Positions 42,148 through 50,399 are shown, numbered from the stretch's first letter. The stretch: 64,000 bases of DNA from Photobacterium atrarenae (GCF_024380015.1 NZ_CP101508.1:1736902-1800901); one strand, 5' to 3'. Numbers and translations are program-made. The notes: generated from the letters alone by a model not told the origin.

Positions 42148-42774
42148 TCAACTAAAAGCCTTCAACAGCTCCAAGCTCTCCGCCATTGATTCATACAGCT
42201 GATCATAGGTCATACATGATAGCGGCTTACTGTCTATCGTGGTCTTCTCCCTTCTCCACTTTAGCCGCTCTTCATTTCCACCCTGCTGAATAAACTGATC
42301 CCGGCCAATAACCAACAAGCCGATATACTTGATAGTTTCGTTACCAAAATGCTGCTTCATTTTGTTAGTCTGCTTTAAGTCATCAAGAACAGAATACCAA
42401 TCAACAACTTGGCTAAATCCATGCTCAAACCGGCGGGCCCACTCGTAACGGGTACTAGTCTTATTCTTCCTTTCCTTAAAGATACTTTCCTTCTTGGCAT
42501 CTTCAAATTCAATAAATAAGTAGTCATCACCTTTATCATTGGAAACAGTAAAATCAGTGCGAAACTCATTAAAGAGAGACTGCTCTGTTTGATACTTAGC
42601 AGACTTAATCCCAAACGACAGGCCCATCAACAGTATTAATTGGGGAGCTTTCTTGAAAAACTTTAACAGATCTGTTTCACCAATTTCATTTTGGTTATCA
42701 AGAAGCACTTTAAACGAGTTTAGCTGTGCCTCAGACACAGCTAAATCAAACTTAAGTGGAGCCAGGTTTATCAT
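42148..42774 (-). CDS. Shedu-type DUF4263 nuclease
   Basis: 208 aa. DUF4263 pattern: Asp74 in FRTDFTVS, IEFEDAK (Glu89/Glu91/Lys94), Gln122 in FSQVVDW, and LLVIGRDQF. These are the PD-(D/E)xK residues of Shedu SduA defence nucleases. Short compared with many Shedu proteins, which have extra sensor domains. Its ATG overlaps the stop of the RelE-like gene by four bases, so the two are co-translated. Confidence 0.72.
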   Translation of the reverse strand: MINLAPLKFDLAVSEAQLNSFKVLLDNQNEIGETDLLKFFKKAPQLILLMGLSFGIKSAKYQTEQSLFNEFRTDFTVSNDKGDDYLFIEFEDAKKESIFKERKNKTSTRYEWARRFEHGFSQVVDWYSVLDDLKQTNKMKQHFGNETIKYIGLLVIGRDQFIQQGGNEERLKWRREKTTIDSKPLSCMTYDQLYESMAESLELLKAFS

Positions 42775-43040
42775 CCTTCCCCCAAGAACTTCTTAATTTC
42801 ATCAGGCTGAACAAAATCGACAACAACAATTTCATGTTCAGATTTTTTCCTGAAGATAATACGGTTCTTTTTATCCACCCTACCAATAAATAGACCTTGG
42901 GGCTTAGATAGCCGCTGAACATGCAAACCATCTAAGTTGCTCATACGCAAGTATTCAATGGCTGTCCGTGCCTTTCGCTGTTCACCTCGATCCATTCTTT
43001 CAAATGCGATACGAGCTTTTTCACTTATCACTACATTCAT
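42771..43040 (-). CDS. RelE/ParE-like small protein coupled to the Shedu gene
   Basis: 89 aa with the RelE/ParE fold pattern (SEKARIAFERMDRGEQRKARTAIEYL..., then GLFIGRVDKKNRIIFR and a C-terminal strand). I start at ATG 43040 (MNVVISEKAR). No antitoxin of usual type is adjacent; the downstream gene is the DUF4263 nuclease, overlapping ATGA. Either it is a sensor/toxin module of the Shedu system, or the antitoxin is elsewhere. Confidence 0.65.
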   Translation of the reverse strand: MNVVISEKARIAFERMDRGEQRKARTAIEYLRMSNLDGLHVQRLSKPQGLFIGRVDKKNRIIFRKKSEHEIVVVDFVQPDEIKKFLGEG

Positions 43041-43091
43041 TTTGAAATTCCATTCAGCTAACAAGACTATACACGAAGTTGCACATTCAAT

Positions 43092-43679
43092 CTAAGCCAC
43101 CTCAGCCTCGCGTTCTTCCCGCTCTACCCTGCTTTGCAGCGCCAGCATGGCGGCGGTGCGTTGGCCGGTGAGCCAGTCGACCAGCTTCTGCAACACTGTC
43201 TGATAGCGTTTGAACCGAGAATAGGTGATCGGCAGTGTTTGGCAGAAAACGGCGAAGCGGGTTTCGGTGGTCCAGGCGATGCGGCCTTCGTGGCAAGCTG
43301 GGCACTTGCGGGTGACGCGGTGCTTGTTGGTCACCTTGCCGCTGCCGTTGCACTCCGGGCAGATCTGGCCGTGCTGCTGGGTGGCTTCGGCCATTGCCGT
43401 CAGGCTCAGCGCATTAATGGCCTTTGGTGAATACACGCCGCGCCATTGTTCCATGGCTTGGGCGGCTTGCTGCCAGGTGATTTGATACAGAGCCTTAGCC
43501 GACTCCCGATCCGCCAGGCATTCCACGAACAGAACGTGAAACCCGGCCGGAGATTCATGCCAGCTGATCCCCACAATCGCCAGCTGCTCTTCCACACTCA
43601 GCAGGCCGCGACCGCCTTTGTTCGGCTCGTAGTTGATGCCTTTGATATTGAATTTAGCCAACAGACGTTCGATTTTCAT
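43092..43679 (-). CDS. Q-like late antitermination protein
   Basis: 195 aa with a central zinc-binding cluster (CPECNGSGK and CPACHEGR, DnaJ-like), as in antitermination proteins of the phage 82 / P22 gp23 type. Last gene of the minus-strand early operon. It would let RNA polymerase read through terminators into lysis and head genes further left. Start at ATG 43679, overlapping the Dam gene end. Confidence 0.6.
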   Translation of the reverse strand: MKIERLLAKFNIKGINYEPNKGGRGLLSVEEQLAIVGISWHESPAGFHVLFVECLADRESAKALYQITWQQAAQAMEQWRGVYSPKAINALSLTAMAEATQQHGQICPECNGSGKVTNKHRVTRKCPACHEGRIAWTTETRFAVFCQTLPITYSRFKRYQTVLQKLVDWLTGQRTAAMLALQSRVEREEREAEVA

Positions 43680-44290
43680 GCCGCTTCCCCCACAGCCAGT
43701 TGTGCAGCGCCGCAGCCGCGTTTGAATGGAATTCGTTGCGTTATTTTCACTTGATGCGGCGTGAACAGCACAAACACCGAACCGAAGTTCACACCGGATT
43801 TCTTGGTTACACCATCCGGCATCAGGAAGTTGTAGCGACCATCCGGCGTGTATACCGCCGTCGCCTTGTCTTCGACCAGTTCCAGCCACCAGGTGGTTAA
43901 CGGCTCGTAGGGCAACAGCATCATCCCCGACTTCCCTGCCCCGGTTTCGCGGTGCGCCTTCATCAGAAACTCACGCTTACGGTCGAACGGCGGATTGCAG
44001 TACCAGTCGTTGTCCCACTCACAGGCAAGGCCATCAAACCCGATGATCTGATTATTCGGGTTGAAACGGAACGTCTCATGACCCTCAAGACCATAGTTCG
44101 ACAGCCGGTTACGGGAAAACCATTCCGGCGACACATAAAAGCGATCGCACTTGGCGGTTTCCGGCTCGGCGCACACATCCAGCATGAACGGCTTGCCGTA
44201 CAGATGCAGCGCGTCCGCGAAGCACCGCCACTGCGTTCCCCAGCGGTTTTTATCGTCTTTGTGCGAGGTGGTTCTGACTAAAATCGCCAT
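43676..44290 (-). CDS. Phage DNA N6-adenine methyltransferase, Dam type
   Basis: 204 aa, Phage Dam family (PF05869 pattern): N-terminal TTSHKDDKNRWGTQW, then LDVCAEPETAKC, and the catalytic CNPPF. Likely methylates phage DNA to avoid restriction or to time replication. Overlaps the Q-like gene by four bases. Confidence 0.85.
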   Translation of the reverse strand: MAILVRTTSHKDDKNRWGTQWRCFADALHLYGKPFMLDVCAEPETAKCDRFYVSPEWFSRNRLSNYGLEGHETFRFNPNNQIIGFDGLACEWDNDWYCNPPFDRKREFLMKAHRETGAGKSGMMLLPYEPLTTWWLELVEDKATAVYTPDGRYNFLMPDGVTKKSGVNFGSVFVLFTPHQVKITQRIPFKRGCGAAQLAVGEAA

Positions 44291-44332
44291 GCGCTCACCC
44301 CCTGAATTTTCTTACTCATTGCAATGTTATCC

Positions 44333-45052
44333 TTAGGCCGCTGACCCTTGTGATCGGTAGCTTGGCCAGTTGAATTCAACCCAGTGCGCTTGGTTCGATT
44401 TAAGCCGGTCCATGACTCGTTCTCCGAGTTGCTTAACAAGCTCGCTGTAGTTGAGGTTGGTCAGAATTCCTGTTGGTAAACCATCGGCGGAACGGTTGTC
44501 CACGATGGTATTGAGCGTCAGCGCCTCGTTGTCGTTGCCGCGCTGCACGCCGACTTCATCCAGTATCAACAGGTCTACACTGGACAGCCGCTCAATCAGT
44601 TCCCGCTCGGAAACGGGAGAGTCTGCGCGATAGGTATCCCGCAGCCGGATCATCAGCTCGTTCACCGTCATCAGCACCGAAGAACGCCCGTTATGGTTCA
44701 GGTCGTTCGCGATGGCCGACGCCAAGTGGTTCTTCCCGGTTCCGGTTGAGCCGGCGAACACGAAACAGCACATATCGTCGGCGTAGAACCGACTTAACCA
44801 GGCGCGGGCATTGGCGACGGCTTTCTCCTGGGCCGCCCCATGCACCTGATAGTTTTCAAAGCTGCACTGCTGATGAATTTTGCGAACCCCGGATCGCCCC
44901 AGCAGGTTCTGCGCCACGCTGTTGCGATAGTCTTCGCGGTTCTTGCGGTGAAACTCCGCCACCTGACGCCGACCGTAGGCGTCGATGTCCTCCCGGCTCA
45001 TCGGCTTCACATGGCTGGGCATAGTTCGCTGTAATCGCTCCATCACGTTCAT
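44333..45052 (-). CDS. DnaC-like helicase loader
   Basis: 239 aa. AAA+ ATPase: Walker A GSTGTGKNHLA, Walker B LLILDEVG, typical of DnaC/IstB. Start at ATG 45052 (MNVMERLQRTMP), overlapping the O-like gene by four bases. It would load the host DnaB helicase at the phage origin recognised by the upstream protein. Confidence 0.88.
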   Translation of the reverse strand: MNVMERLQRTMPSHVKPMSREDIDAYGRRQVAEFHRKNREDYRNSVAQNLLGRSGVRKIHQQCSFENYQVHGAAQEKAVANARAWLSRFYADDMCCFVFAGSTGTGKNHLASAIANDLNHNGRSSVLMTVNELMIRLRDTYRADSPVSERELIERLSSVDLLILDEVGVQRGNDNEALTLNTIVDNRSADGLPTGILTNLNYSELVKQLGERVMDRLKSNQAHWVEFNWPSYRSQGSAA

Positions 45053-45804
45053 GATCGGAATCCCTCCGGTGCTGAGTAGTTTTGTCCGGCAAAGCTGTTC
45101 ACCCTGCCCTGCGGCCGACTCTCCCGCTCCAGCGCCCACTTGTTCGCGTTGCGCATGCCGTTGCGCCAGGCGGCTGACCAGTCGACGTACTTGATTTGCT
45201 TCGACAGCATCGCGTCTTTCCAGCGGTCGGTGGCCTCGTTGATGTCGATGATGAATTCCGACTGCCGGGCGTACCAATCCGCCATGTCGTCGGTGATCGT
45301 GAAATCGCCTGGCAGCGTCCCTGCCCGTTTTTTGGGTTTGCGATCGGCCTTGCGAGTTTTCGCCTCAGCCGTTTTGGGGACTACAGGGGTATTACTATGA
45401 GAGATTGATGGATCTAATGATGGTTTGGGGCCAGATTTCGGCCTACCCGGGGCCGAGTTTTGACCGGGGTCAGATTTCGGCCGGGGTGAATTCTGACCGG
45501 GGTCAGATTCTGGCCCACCCAGCGATTCCGTGACAATCCAGTACAGGTTGGTGTCGTTGGTTATCTCACCCGATGACGTCACTTTCTTGCGCGTTTCCTT
45601 CCTGATGTGGCCAGAATCGCACAACTTATTGAGCTGGGATTTCAGCGTACTGATGGAAACACCGCACTTCTGCGCGATGCGGTTCATGCTCGGCCAGCAG
45701 CAACCTTCGTCGTTGGCGAAGTCGGCCAAGCACAGCATGATCAGCTTGGTGCTGCCGCGAAAAGTCGGATCATCCCACACCTTAGACATGATTCTCACAG
45801 ACAT
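45049..45804 (-). CDS. O-like replication initiator
   Basis: 251 aa. N-terminal winged helix-turn-helix (residues 1-95, CWPSMNRIAQKCGVSISTLKSQ), a Pro/Lys/Ser-rich linker, and a C-terminal DnaT-like domain (WKDAMLSKQIKYVDWSAAWRNGMR). The gene contains iterons in its middle (45427-45515), just as lambda O carries the lambda origin. Next gene is the helicase loader. Together a theta replication module. Confidence 0.82.
   Translation of the reverse strand: MSVRIMSKVWDDPTFRGSTKLIMLCLADFANDEGCCWPSMNRIAQKCGVSISTLKSQLNKLCDSGHIRKETRKKVTSSGEITNDTNLYWIVTESLGGPESDPGQNSPRPKSDPGQNSAPGRPKSGPKPSLDPSISHSNTPVVPKTAEAKTRKADRKPKKRAGTLPGDFTITDDMADWYARQSEFIIDINEATDRWKDAMLSKQIKYVDWSAAWRNGMRNANKWALERESRPQGRVNSFAGQNYSAPEGFRS
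45427..45515 (-). repeat. Five iterons inside the O-like gene, likely replication origin
   Basis: Units of 16-17 bp on the plus strand at 45427, 45449, 45466, 45483 and 45499 follow GGGGYCAGATTYYGGCC. The last four are contiguous. They code for the linker of the initiator. A run of lower GC content (about 45380-45426) flanks them. This matches the arrangement of lambda ori. Confidence 0.7.
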
Positions 45805-45881
45805 AAGGTGCCTCCCGGTTGGACGGGTTCAGACAGGTAAAGACTCATTGCAATGTCCTTTTGGTTTCAGCCAGTGGTCAG

Positions 45882-46424
45882 CTAGCTGCGTTTCGCGATT
45901 TCTGCTTCGATGTAAGCCAGCATCGGGTTGTGAGACTCTTTGCTCTCAACCAGCTCTTTCATGGCGGCACGCAACTGGTCGAGGGATGCGTGTTTGCCCA
46001 ACAGCAGAACGGCGGTGACGGCCTCGGAGGTTTCTTTGTTCATGGTGGCGAGCATCCGATCCCGGTCTGCCGACTCGCAATCGCCACTCTTCCCCGCCAC
46101 CACGAAGCCGAGCGGATTGAGGTACTGATTGAGCATATCCAGCGCCCGTTGCTGAGGCAGCGCGAGCAGCACCGCCGGCAGCAAGTCCATCATGTTGGCT
46201 TTGGCCTCGGCGGAGATGCGTTCGTTGTAACGCCAGAAGTTTTGCGCGTTGTTGGCCTCGTCGGCGCCCGGCACTTTGAGGACCAGCTTTTTCGGGGCAT
46301 CCGGTTCCTGATGCAGGTTCAGCTTGTGATAGAAATGAGCGATTTTGTTGGCGACGAAGTCTTTCGAGACTTCACAGCGCCAGCTTTCGAGTGCGTTACG
46401 CATAACGCTTTTTAAACTGAGCAT
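45882..46424 (-). CDS. CII-like phage regulatory protein
   Basis: 180 aa. N-terminal part resembles phage regulatory CII/CP76 proteins (helical, LSLKSVMRNALESWRCEVSKDFVANKIAHFYHKLN). Second gene of the minus-strand early operon after the Cro-like gene, the place of cII in lambda. AAGGA before ATG 46424. Family call is tentative. Confidence 0.5.
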   Translation of the reverse strand: MLSLKSVMRNALESWRCEVSKDFVANKIAHFYHKLNLHQEPDAPKKLVLKVPGADEANNAQNFWRYNERISAEAKANMMDLLPAVLLALPQQRALDMLNQYLNPLGFVVAGKSGDCESADRDRMLATMNKETSEAVTAVLLLGKHASLDQLRAAMKELVESKESHNPMLAYIEAEIAKRS

Positions 46425-46491
46425 GGTCGTTTCCTTACACCTAGCCTGATTGTTGGCAATCAGTAGTTAATTGAATTTATTGAATATACTT

Positions 46492-46716
46492 TTAAGCAGC
46501 GTGACTTTTAGGAGACAGAAATGCTGACGGACAAAGTAACTTGTAATCTATCGAAGTCAGCTCATGAGCTTGCTGCATCCGCCCGTGCTTTGCTGGAAAC
46601 TCTGCTTGTTGTTCCCACTTCCTGTATCCAGCAGCAGAAACTCCAAAATGCCGAGCTGCCGCCGCATATGAGCCATCAAAATAGTCATTCCTTACTTTCT
46701 CAACGATGTTCCCCAT
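46492..46716 (-). CDS. cro: Cro-like repressor, YdaS type
   Basis: 74 aa helix-turn-helix protein (SYAAAARHFGVSAAGYRKWEQ). Start at ATG 46716 with AGGAG four bases before. Divergent from the CI gene and adjacent to three AAC-N5-GTT sites. Confidence 0.75.
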   Translation of the reverse strand: MGNIVEKVRNDYFDGSYAAAARHFGVSAAGYRKWEQQAEFPAKHGRMQQAHELTSIDYKLLCPSAFLSPKSHAA

Positions 46717-46737
46717 GCAACTCCTCACACAAAAGAA

Positions 46738-46803
46738 AACCAATAGTTTGCATTTAACAGTAACTGATAGTTTTTTGTCAAGTCGTTAAAATAACCTTTG
46801 GTT
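46738..46803. promoter_or_regulatory. Operator set between cro and cI
   Basis: Three AAC-N5-GTT sites: AACCAATAGTT at 46738-46748, AACTGATAGTT at 46762-46772 and AACCTTTGGTT at 46793-46803. The same words recur after cI at 47575-47655. They are probably the binding sites of CI and Cro. Confidence 0.7.
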
Positions 46804-46827
46804 ACGATGATCACGAGATAGATCGAA

Positions 46828-47496
46828 ATGAATGGAAAATCAGAGTCTCAGCTGTTTTCGGAAAGACTAAACAAAGCCTGTGATCAAGCTGGTTTTCCAG
46901 TTCGCGGCAGAGCAAAAGAGATTCAAGAGAAGCTTGAAGAGAAAGTGTCTGTCGTTGCGATCAGGAAGTGGCTGAATGGTGAAGCAATCCCAGATACAAA
47001 GAGGATGCGAAACCTAGCCAAGATCGTAGGTACATCCGTAGATCATCTGATTACAGGCGAATCAGACAAAACTAAAGTCGAGCTTGCCGGGTCAGTGAAT
47101 AAGGTGCCAGTTTTATCCTGGGTCCAAGCGGGTGTTTGGACCGAGAGTCCTAGCGCAGAAACGCTGGGAGATATCATTAATTGGCAAGAAACGACCGCGA
47201 AAGTCACTTCAAAAGCCTTTGCCCTTCGCGTTCGCGGCGATTCAATGACAAACCCACACGGTTATCCTTCAATTCCTGACGGATCTATCGTTATCGTCGA
47301 ATCTTGCCCTGATCCTGAGAATGGAAAAATTGTTGTGGCAATGCTTTCTGACAGTGAAGAAGCCACTCTGAAGAAGCTTCAAAAGGATGGTCCGTTTAAA
47401 CACCTCATTCCTTTAAACCCCAAATATGAACCAATTCCAATCAATGGAAACTGCCGAATTGTTGGGTACGTAAAGCAAGTCATCATGGATTTGTAA
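46828..47496 (+). CDS. cI: CI-like repressor with S24 peptidase domain
   Basis: 222 aa. N-terminal helix-turn-helix (residues 10-75), cleavage site Ala101-Gly102, nucleophile Ser139 (RGDSMT) and Lys182. It would be cleaved with RecA after DNA damage and so trigger induction. Maintains lysogeny from the AAC-N5-GTT operators. Confidence 0.9.
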   Translation: MNGKSESQLFSERLNKACDQAGFPVRGRAKEIQEKLEEKVSVVAIRKWLNGEAIPDTKRMRNLAKIVGTSVDHLITGESDKTKVELAGSVNKVPVLSWVQAGVWTESPSAETLGDIINWQETTAKVTSKAFALRVRGDSMTNPHGYPSIPDGSIVIVESCPDPENGKIVVAMLSDSEEATLKKLQKDGPFKHLIPLNPKYEPIPINGNCRIVGYVKQVIMDL

Positions 47497-47536
47497 TCAA
47501 GAACTTGCTCTAAAAAATCATGAACAAACACCTCTG

Positions 47537-47562
47537 AATCACCCAGCCGGGTGATTTTTTTT
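47537..47562 (+). terminator. Terminator after cI
   Basis: AATCACCC-AGCC-GGGTGATT followed by a T-run. Placed 40 bases after the cI stop. Confidence 0.8.
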
Positions 47563-47574
47563 ACCACAAAAAGA

Positions 47575-47655
47575 AACCAATAGTTATTGACAGGACAAAA
47601 ATACACAATAAGATAACCAATAGTTTCCTTTTGGTATTCATAGAAACTGCCAGTT
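47575..47655. promoter_or_regulatory. Second operator set, downstream of cI
   Basis: AAC-N5-GTT at 47575-47585 (AACCAATAGTT), 47615-47625 (AACCAATAGTT) and 47645-47655 (AACTGCCAGTT). TTGACA at 47586-47593 could be a -35 element. This is an OL-like control region for the plus-strand early genes starting at 47698. Confidence 0.65.
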
Positions 47656-47697
47656 GTTGAAAGGACGAACTCAAATCTACCGTTTAAAGGAATGACC

Positions 47698-48387
47698 ATG
47701 AAAGAACTGAATGAAATCGTCACAACCAAACTAACCGCCATGATTGACGACGGCTCCATCGAGAAGATGATCGAAGGACAGCTGGAATCGCTGATGCAGG
47801 ACACCATCAAATCCGCGATGCGCAGCTATGGTGACTTCGGTAAATCACTCACCAAGAGCATCGAAGATTCCATCGGGATCTCTTTGCACGAAGTTTCGTT
47901 CCCCGAGTACAACCACTTCGTCGCCCAGCTGGTTCAGGAAAAATACGGCCAGGCACTCAACCAACACGCCGCCCCACTCCTCGAAAAGCTATTGAACGAT
48001 GAGCTCAACCCAGTTCCGGCGGAACTGAATGCTCAGAAAATGCTGGATGAAGTAAAGAGCTGTTGGGAAGACGATGCACGGAGTGAAGGCCATGATGTTA
48101 TTGAAATCGAATGGTCGGAACACAATACCGCGATCTACATGACGCTCAAACACCCTGAGCATGAAGACGACAACCTTCGCATCACTTTTTACAACCACGG
48201 TGAGACCGAAGGTCAATATCACATCGGTTACATCAACGAAGGTGAACAACGAATCAGCGGCAGCATCACCGGTGCCACACATGCCATGGGCTTAGCCGGC
48301 TACTTCTACAAGCTCTACTGCCGCCGCACCAAAATCTCCGGCCTGAAGGATGTTTTCGGAGACAACATCGATGTTATGGAATATTAA
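47698..48387 (+). CDS. Hypothetical early phage protein
   Basis: 229 aa, acidic, family not recognised. N-terminal half predicted helical, C-terminal half strand-rich. I choose ATG 47698 because AAAGG lies seven bases upstream; ATG 47692 would touch it. First gene of the plus-strand early operon under CI-type operators. Confidence 0.65.
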   Translation: MKELNEIVTTKLTAMIDDGSIEKMIEGQLESLMQDTIKSAMRSYGDFGKSLTKSIEDSIGISLHEVSFPEYNHFVAQLVQEKYGQALNQHAAPLLEKLLNDELNPVPAELNAQKMLDEVKSCWEDDARSEGHDVIEIEWSEHNTAIYMTLKHPEHEDDNLRITFYNHGETEGQYHIGYINEGEQRISGSITGATHAMGLAGYFYKLYCRRTKISGLKDVFGDNIDVMEY

Positions 48388-48450
48388 ACAGAAAAACCCC
48401 GGCTCCATCACGCATAAGTTTCAAACCGTAACTGCAATCAGGAGAAAACC

Positions 48451-48804
48451 ATGAGTTTAGAACAGTGGGAAATCAATGCTGGCCTTACACCAGAAGTAAA
48501 GAAAGATGTGTTTGAAAAAGTAAAAGCTATTTTCGCTGAAGTTCTCGGGCATACCGCTTCATATTTTGACATCAATTGCGAAATGGCTGACCTAGGCCTT
48601 GATGATGGTGTTTTCAATTTATCAGTAGAGATAAGAAACAAGCCTGAATACCTTGAACCAAACAATATCTTCTTCGACGTGCAGTGGTCTGAAGCAGAAG
48701 GATCCAAATTGATGTTAGGTGAAGATGGCGACATTGAATGGGAACTAACACCGGAAAACCTATGGTCACTGATGTATTGCCAAGCATATTGCAAACCCGA
48801 ATGA
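48451..48804 (+). CDS. Hypothetical acidic phage protein
   Basis: 117 aa, pI very low, no recognised family. AGGAG six bases before ATG 48451. Acidic small early proteins of phages are often DNA mimics or inhibitors of host nucleases; here that is only a guess. Confidence 0.6.
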   Translation: MSLEQWEINAGLTPEVKKDVFEKVKAIFAEVLGHTASYFDINCEMADLGLDDGVFNLSVEIRNKPEYLEPNNIFFDVQWSEAEGSKLMLGEDGDIEWELTPENLWSLMYCQAYCKPE

Positions 48805-48809
48805 ACAGA

Positions 48810-48846
48810 AAAACCCCAGCTCGGGGACCAGACCGAACCGGGGTTT
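48810..48846 (+). terminator. Terminator-like hairpin
   Basis: AAACCCC...GGGGTTT with an inner GCTCGG/CCGAAC stem, just after the acidic protein. Confidence 0.5.
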
Positions 48847-48966
48847 AACATTGCAATGAGCCTTCATTACAAAGGCTTAGCTGAGTATAGCTGACCACTA
48901 TTCCACTCACAAGCCCATAGGGTGATTGCCAGCAGTCACCCCCCATCAACGAAACAGGAGATTCAC

Positions 48967-49287
48967 ATGAACCAGCAAATCAAAACGGCACAAGAGATCG
49001 AACAGTTTTGGCAGTCAGTTGAAACGAAAGCTAAGGCAATTCGTCTCCGGCTAAAAGCTGCTTATAGTCCGGACTCTTATATCCAAAACGAGCATCACTC
49101 GGCAGTTTATAGTTTGCAATCTCTACTTCAAGAGCAAGGCGAAGATCGTCGTAATTCATTGAACGACAATGAGAAATTGTCCAGCCATGCTTATTCACCA
49201 GATACAAGTAAACGGCCTCAAGACCATCAACCGGATAACCATGTTCCTTTGCAAGAACATCACCCAGGCATTCAGCCTGGTAATTAA
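48967..49287 (+). CDS. Doubtful frame, possibly a truncated early gene
   Basis: 106 codons from ATG 48967, which has a good AGGAG ribosome-binding site. The first ~25 residues look protein-like, but the rest (from 49031) is the reverse of a better minus-strand gene and rich in His, Gln and Pro. Perhaps the start of an early gene cut by insertion of the minus-strand gene. Confidence 0.3.
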   Translation: MNQQIKTAQEIEQFWQSVETKAKAIRLRLKAAYSPDSYIQNEHHSAVYSLQSLLQEQGEDRRNSLNDNEKLSSHAYSPDTSKRPQDHQPDNHVPLQEHHPGIQPGN

Positions 49288-49348
49288 GATGAGCCTGAAC
49301 TAAATGCAAACTCAGGCGTACAGCATAGTGCTCTCGGGTATCACTCAT
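49031..49348 (-). CDS. Hypothetical phage protein on the opposite strand
   Basis: 105 aa with natural composition (YPVDGLEAVYLYLVNKHGW). AAGAGGA is eight bases before ATG 49348. Family not recognised. It is the only minus-strand gene within the plus-strand early operon, overlapping a weaker plus frame. Confidence 0.5.
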   Translation of the reverse strand: MSDTREHYAVRLSLHLVQAHLNYQAECLGDVLAKEHGYPVDGLEAVYLYLVNKHGWTISHCRSMNYDDLRLALEVEIANYKLPSDARFGYKSPDYKQLLAGDELP

Positions 49349-49480
49349 AATAAGTCCTCTTGGATTGTGTGAAACCAATAGCTTATCAGGAAGTAACACG
49401 CTTGGGTTTTCTGCCTTCAGAACTGAGAGTCGTCAGACAATTTCAATGACTAAGCGTCATACCAATTACCAGAGAACAAG

Positions 49481-49870
49481 ATGAACACCGATAAGAAAAA
49501 GGAGCAGAGCCGGAAACGGCAACAGGCGTTGCGGGATCGCCGAAAAGCACTGGGGCAAAAGACAATCACGTCTGTTCTGAGCAGCAAAGAATACGAAATG
49601 CTGACGGAGATTTGTGAGTTTTTCGCCCCACCCGACCAGCCGCTGACTGAAGACGAAGCCGTATCTTCGATGATCAACCGGTTCCACAGTTTTATCCCAG
49701 CGTTACGCATAACGCTCGGCAACTGCGAAAAGTGTAGTCGTGAACTACCCACCGGCTGCGATGGTTTCTTCAAAGGCGATACCCAATGCTGGCACACACT
49801 GAACCGGATGCAACTGCACCAACTCACCCGGCCTAAAAATTTTGTGAGGACGATAAAAGTAGAAACCTAA
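49481..49870 (+). CDS. Hypothetical phage protein, possible zinc site
   Basis: 129 aa, very basic N-terminus (KKKEQSRKRQQALRDRRKALG) and CEKC...C...C pattern in the C-terminal part. May bind nucleic acid. No family recognised. Part of the early operon. Confidence 0.6.
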   Translation: MNTDKKKEQSRKRQQALRDRRKALGQKTITSVLSSKEYEMLTEICEFFAPPDQPLTEDEAVSSMINRFHSFIPALRITLGNCEKCSRELPTGCDGFFKGDTQCWHTLNRMQLHQLTRPKNFVRTIKVET

Positions 49871-49884
49871 CAGGGAGAAACGGA

Positions 49885-50148
49885 ATGAATCCCACTGACT
49901 TTTTGAAGAAGAACATCATCGATCACCTGATGAAGCAAGGGATCAACCAAGCGAACGCGGAGTACTGCGCGCTTCAAGGCGTCAACTTCTATCAGAAGAA
50001 ATCGGCGAACACCAAAGATGCATTCAAAGATGCTTGCAACCACGCAGGACTGATCGCCGAACAGCGTTGCTTTGGATTTAAGTACAAACCACCAGTATCC
50101 AAGTCGACGCGACGAAACAAACGACCACAAGAAGCTTTCGACTTTTAA
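49885..50148 (+). CDS. Hypothetical phage protein
   Basis: 87 aa, no recognised family. AGGGAG upstream of ATG 49885 and a close gap to its neighbours support it as a real gene in the early operon. Confidence 0.6.
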   Translation: MNPTDFLKKNIIDHLMKQGINQANAEYCALQGVNFYQKKSANTKDAFKDACNHAGLIAEQRCFGFKYKPPVSKSTRRNKRPQEAFDF

Positions 50149-50195
50149 CCGAATTTACCTGACCAGTAAATTCCAGAATTCAGGAAAACATTGCA

Positions 50196-50399
50196 ATGAG
50201 TAAGACACTACACCCAACATGGCTGACTTGCGAAAAGTGCGACAGCAGCCGAATTGAAGTGACCACCGAACGAGGCAACGACGAATGGCTGTACTCCGGT
50301 GATCCGGCCAAGTGCCTGGACTGTTCAGCCACCGGCATCATCGAAGCCGACGGTGATGCCGCCTGGTTCGAAGTTGATGAGGAGAACGACGATGTTTAA
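50196..50399 (+). CDS. Zinc-ribbon small protein
   Basis: 67 aa with two CxxC pairs (CEKC, CLDC), the zinc ribbon pattern, and an acidic end. Overlaps the AlpA-like gene by eight bases. Could act as a small regulator; function unknown. Confidence 0.6.
   Translation: MSKTLHPTWLTCEKCDSSRIEVTTERGNDEWLYSGDPAKCLDCSATGIIEADGDAAWFEVDEENDDV

Noticed and set aside
45419..45516. Iterons as a simple low-complexity Pro/Gly coding repeat
   Set aside because: Unit length of 16 and 17 bases is not a multiple of three, so the repeat is at DNA level and not a peptide repeat.
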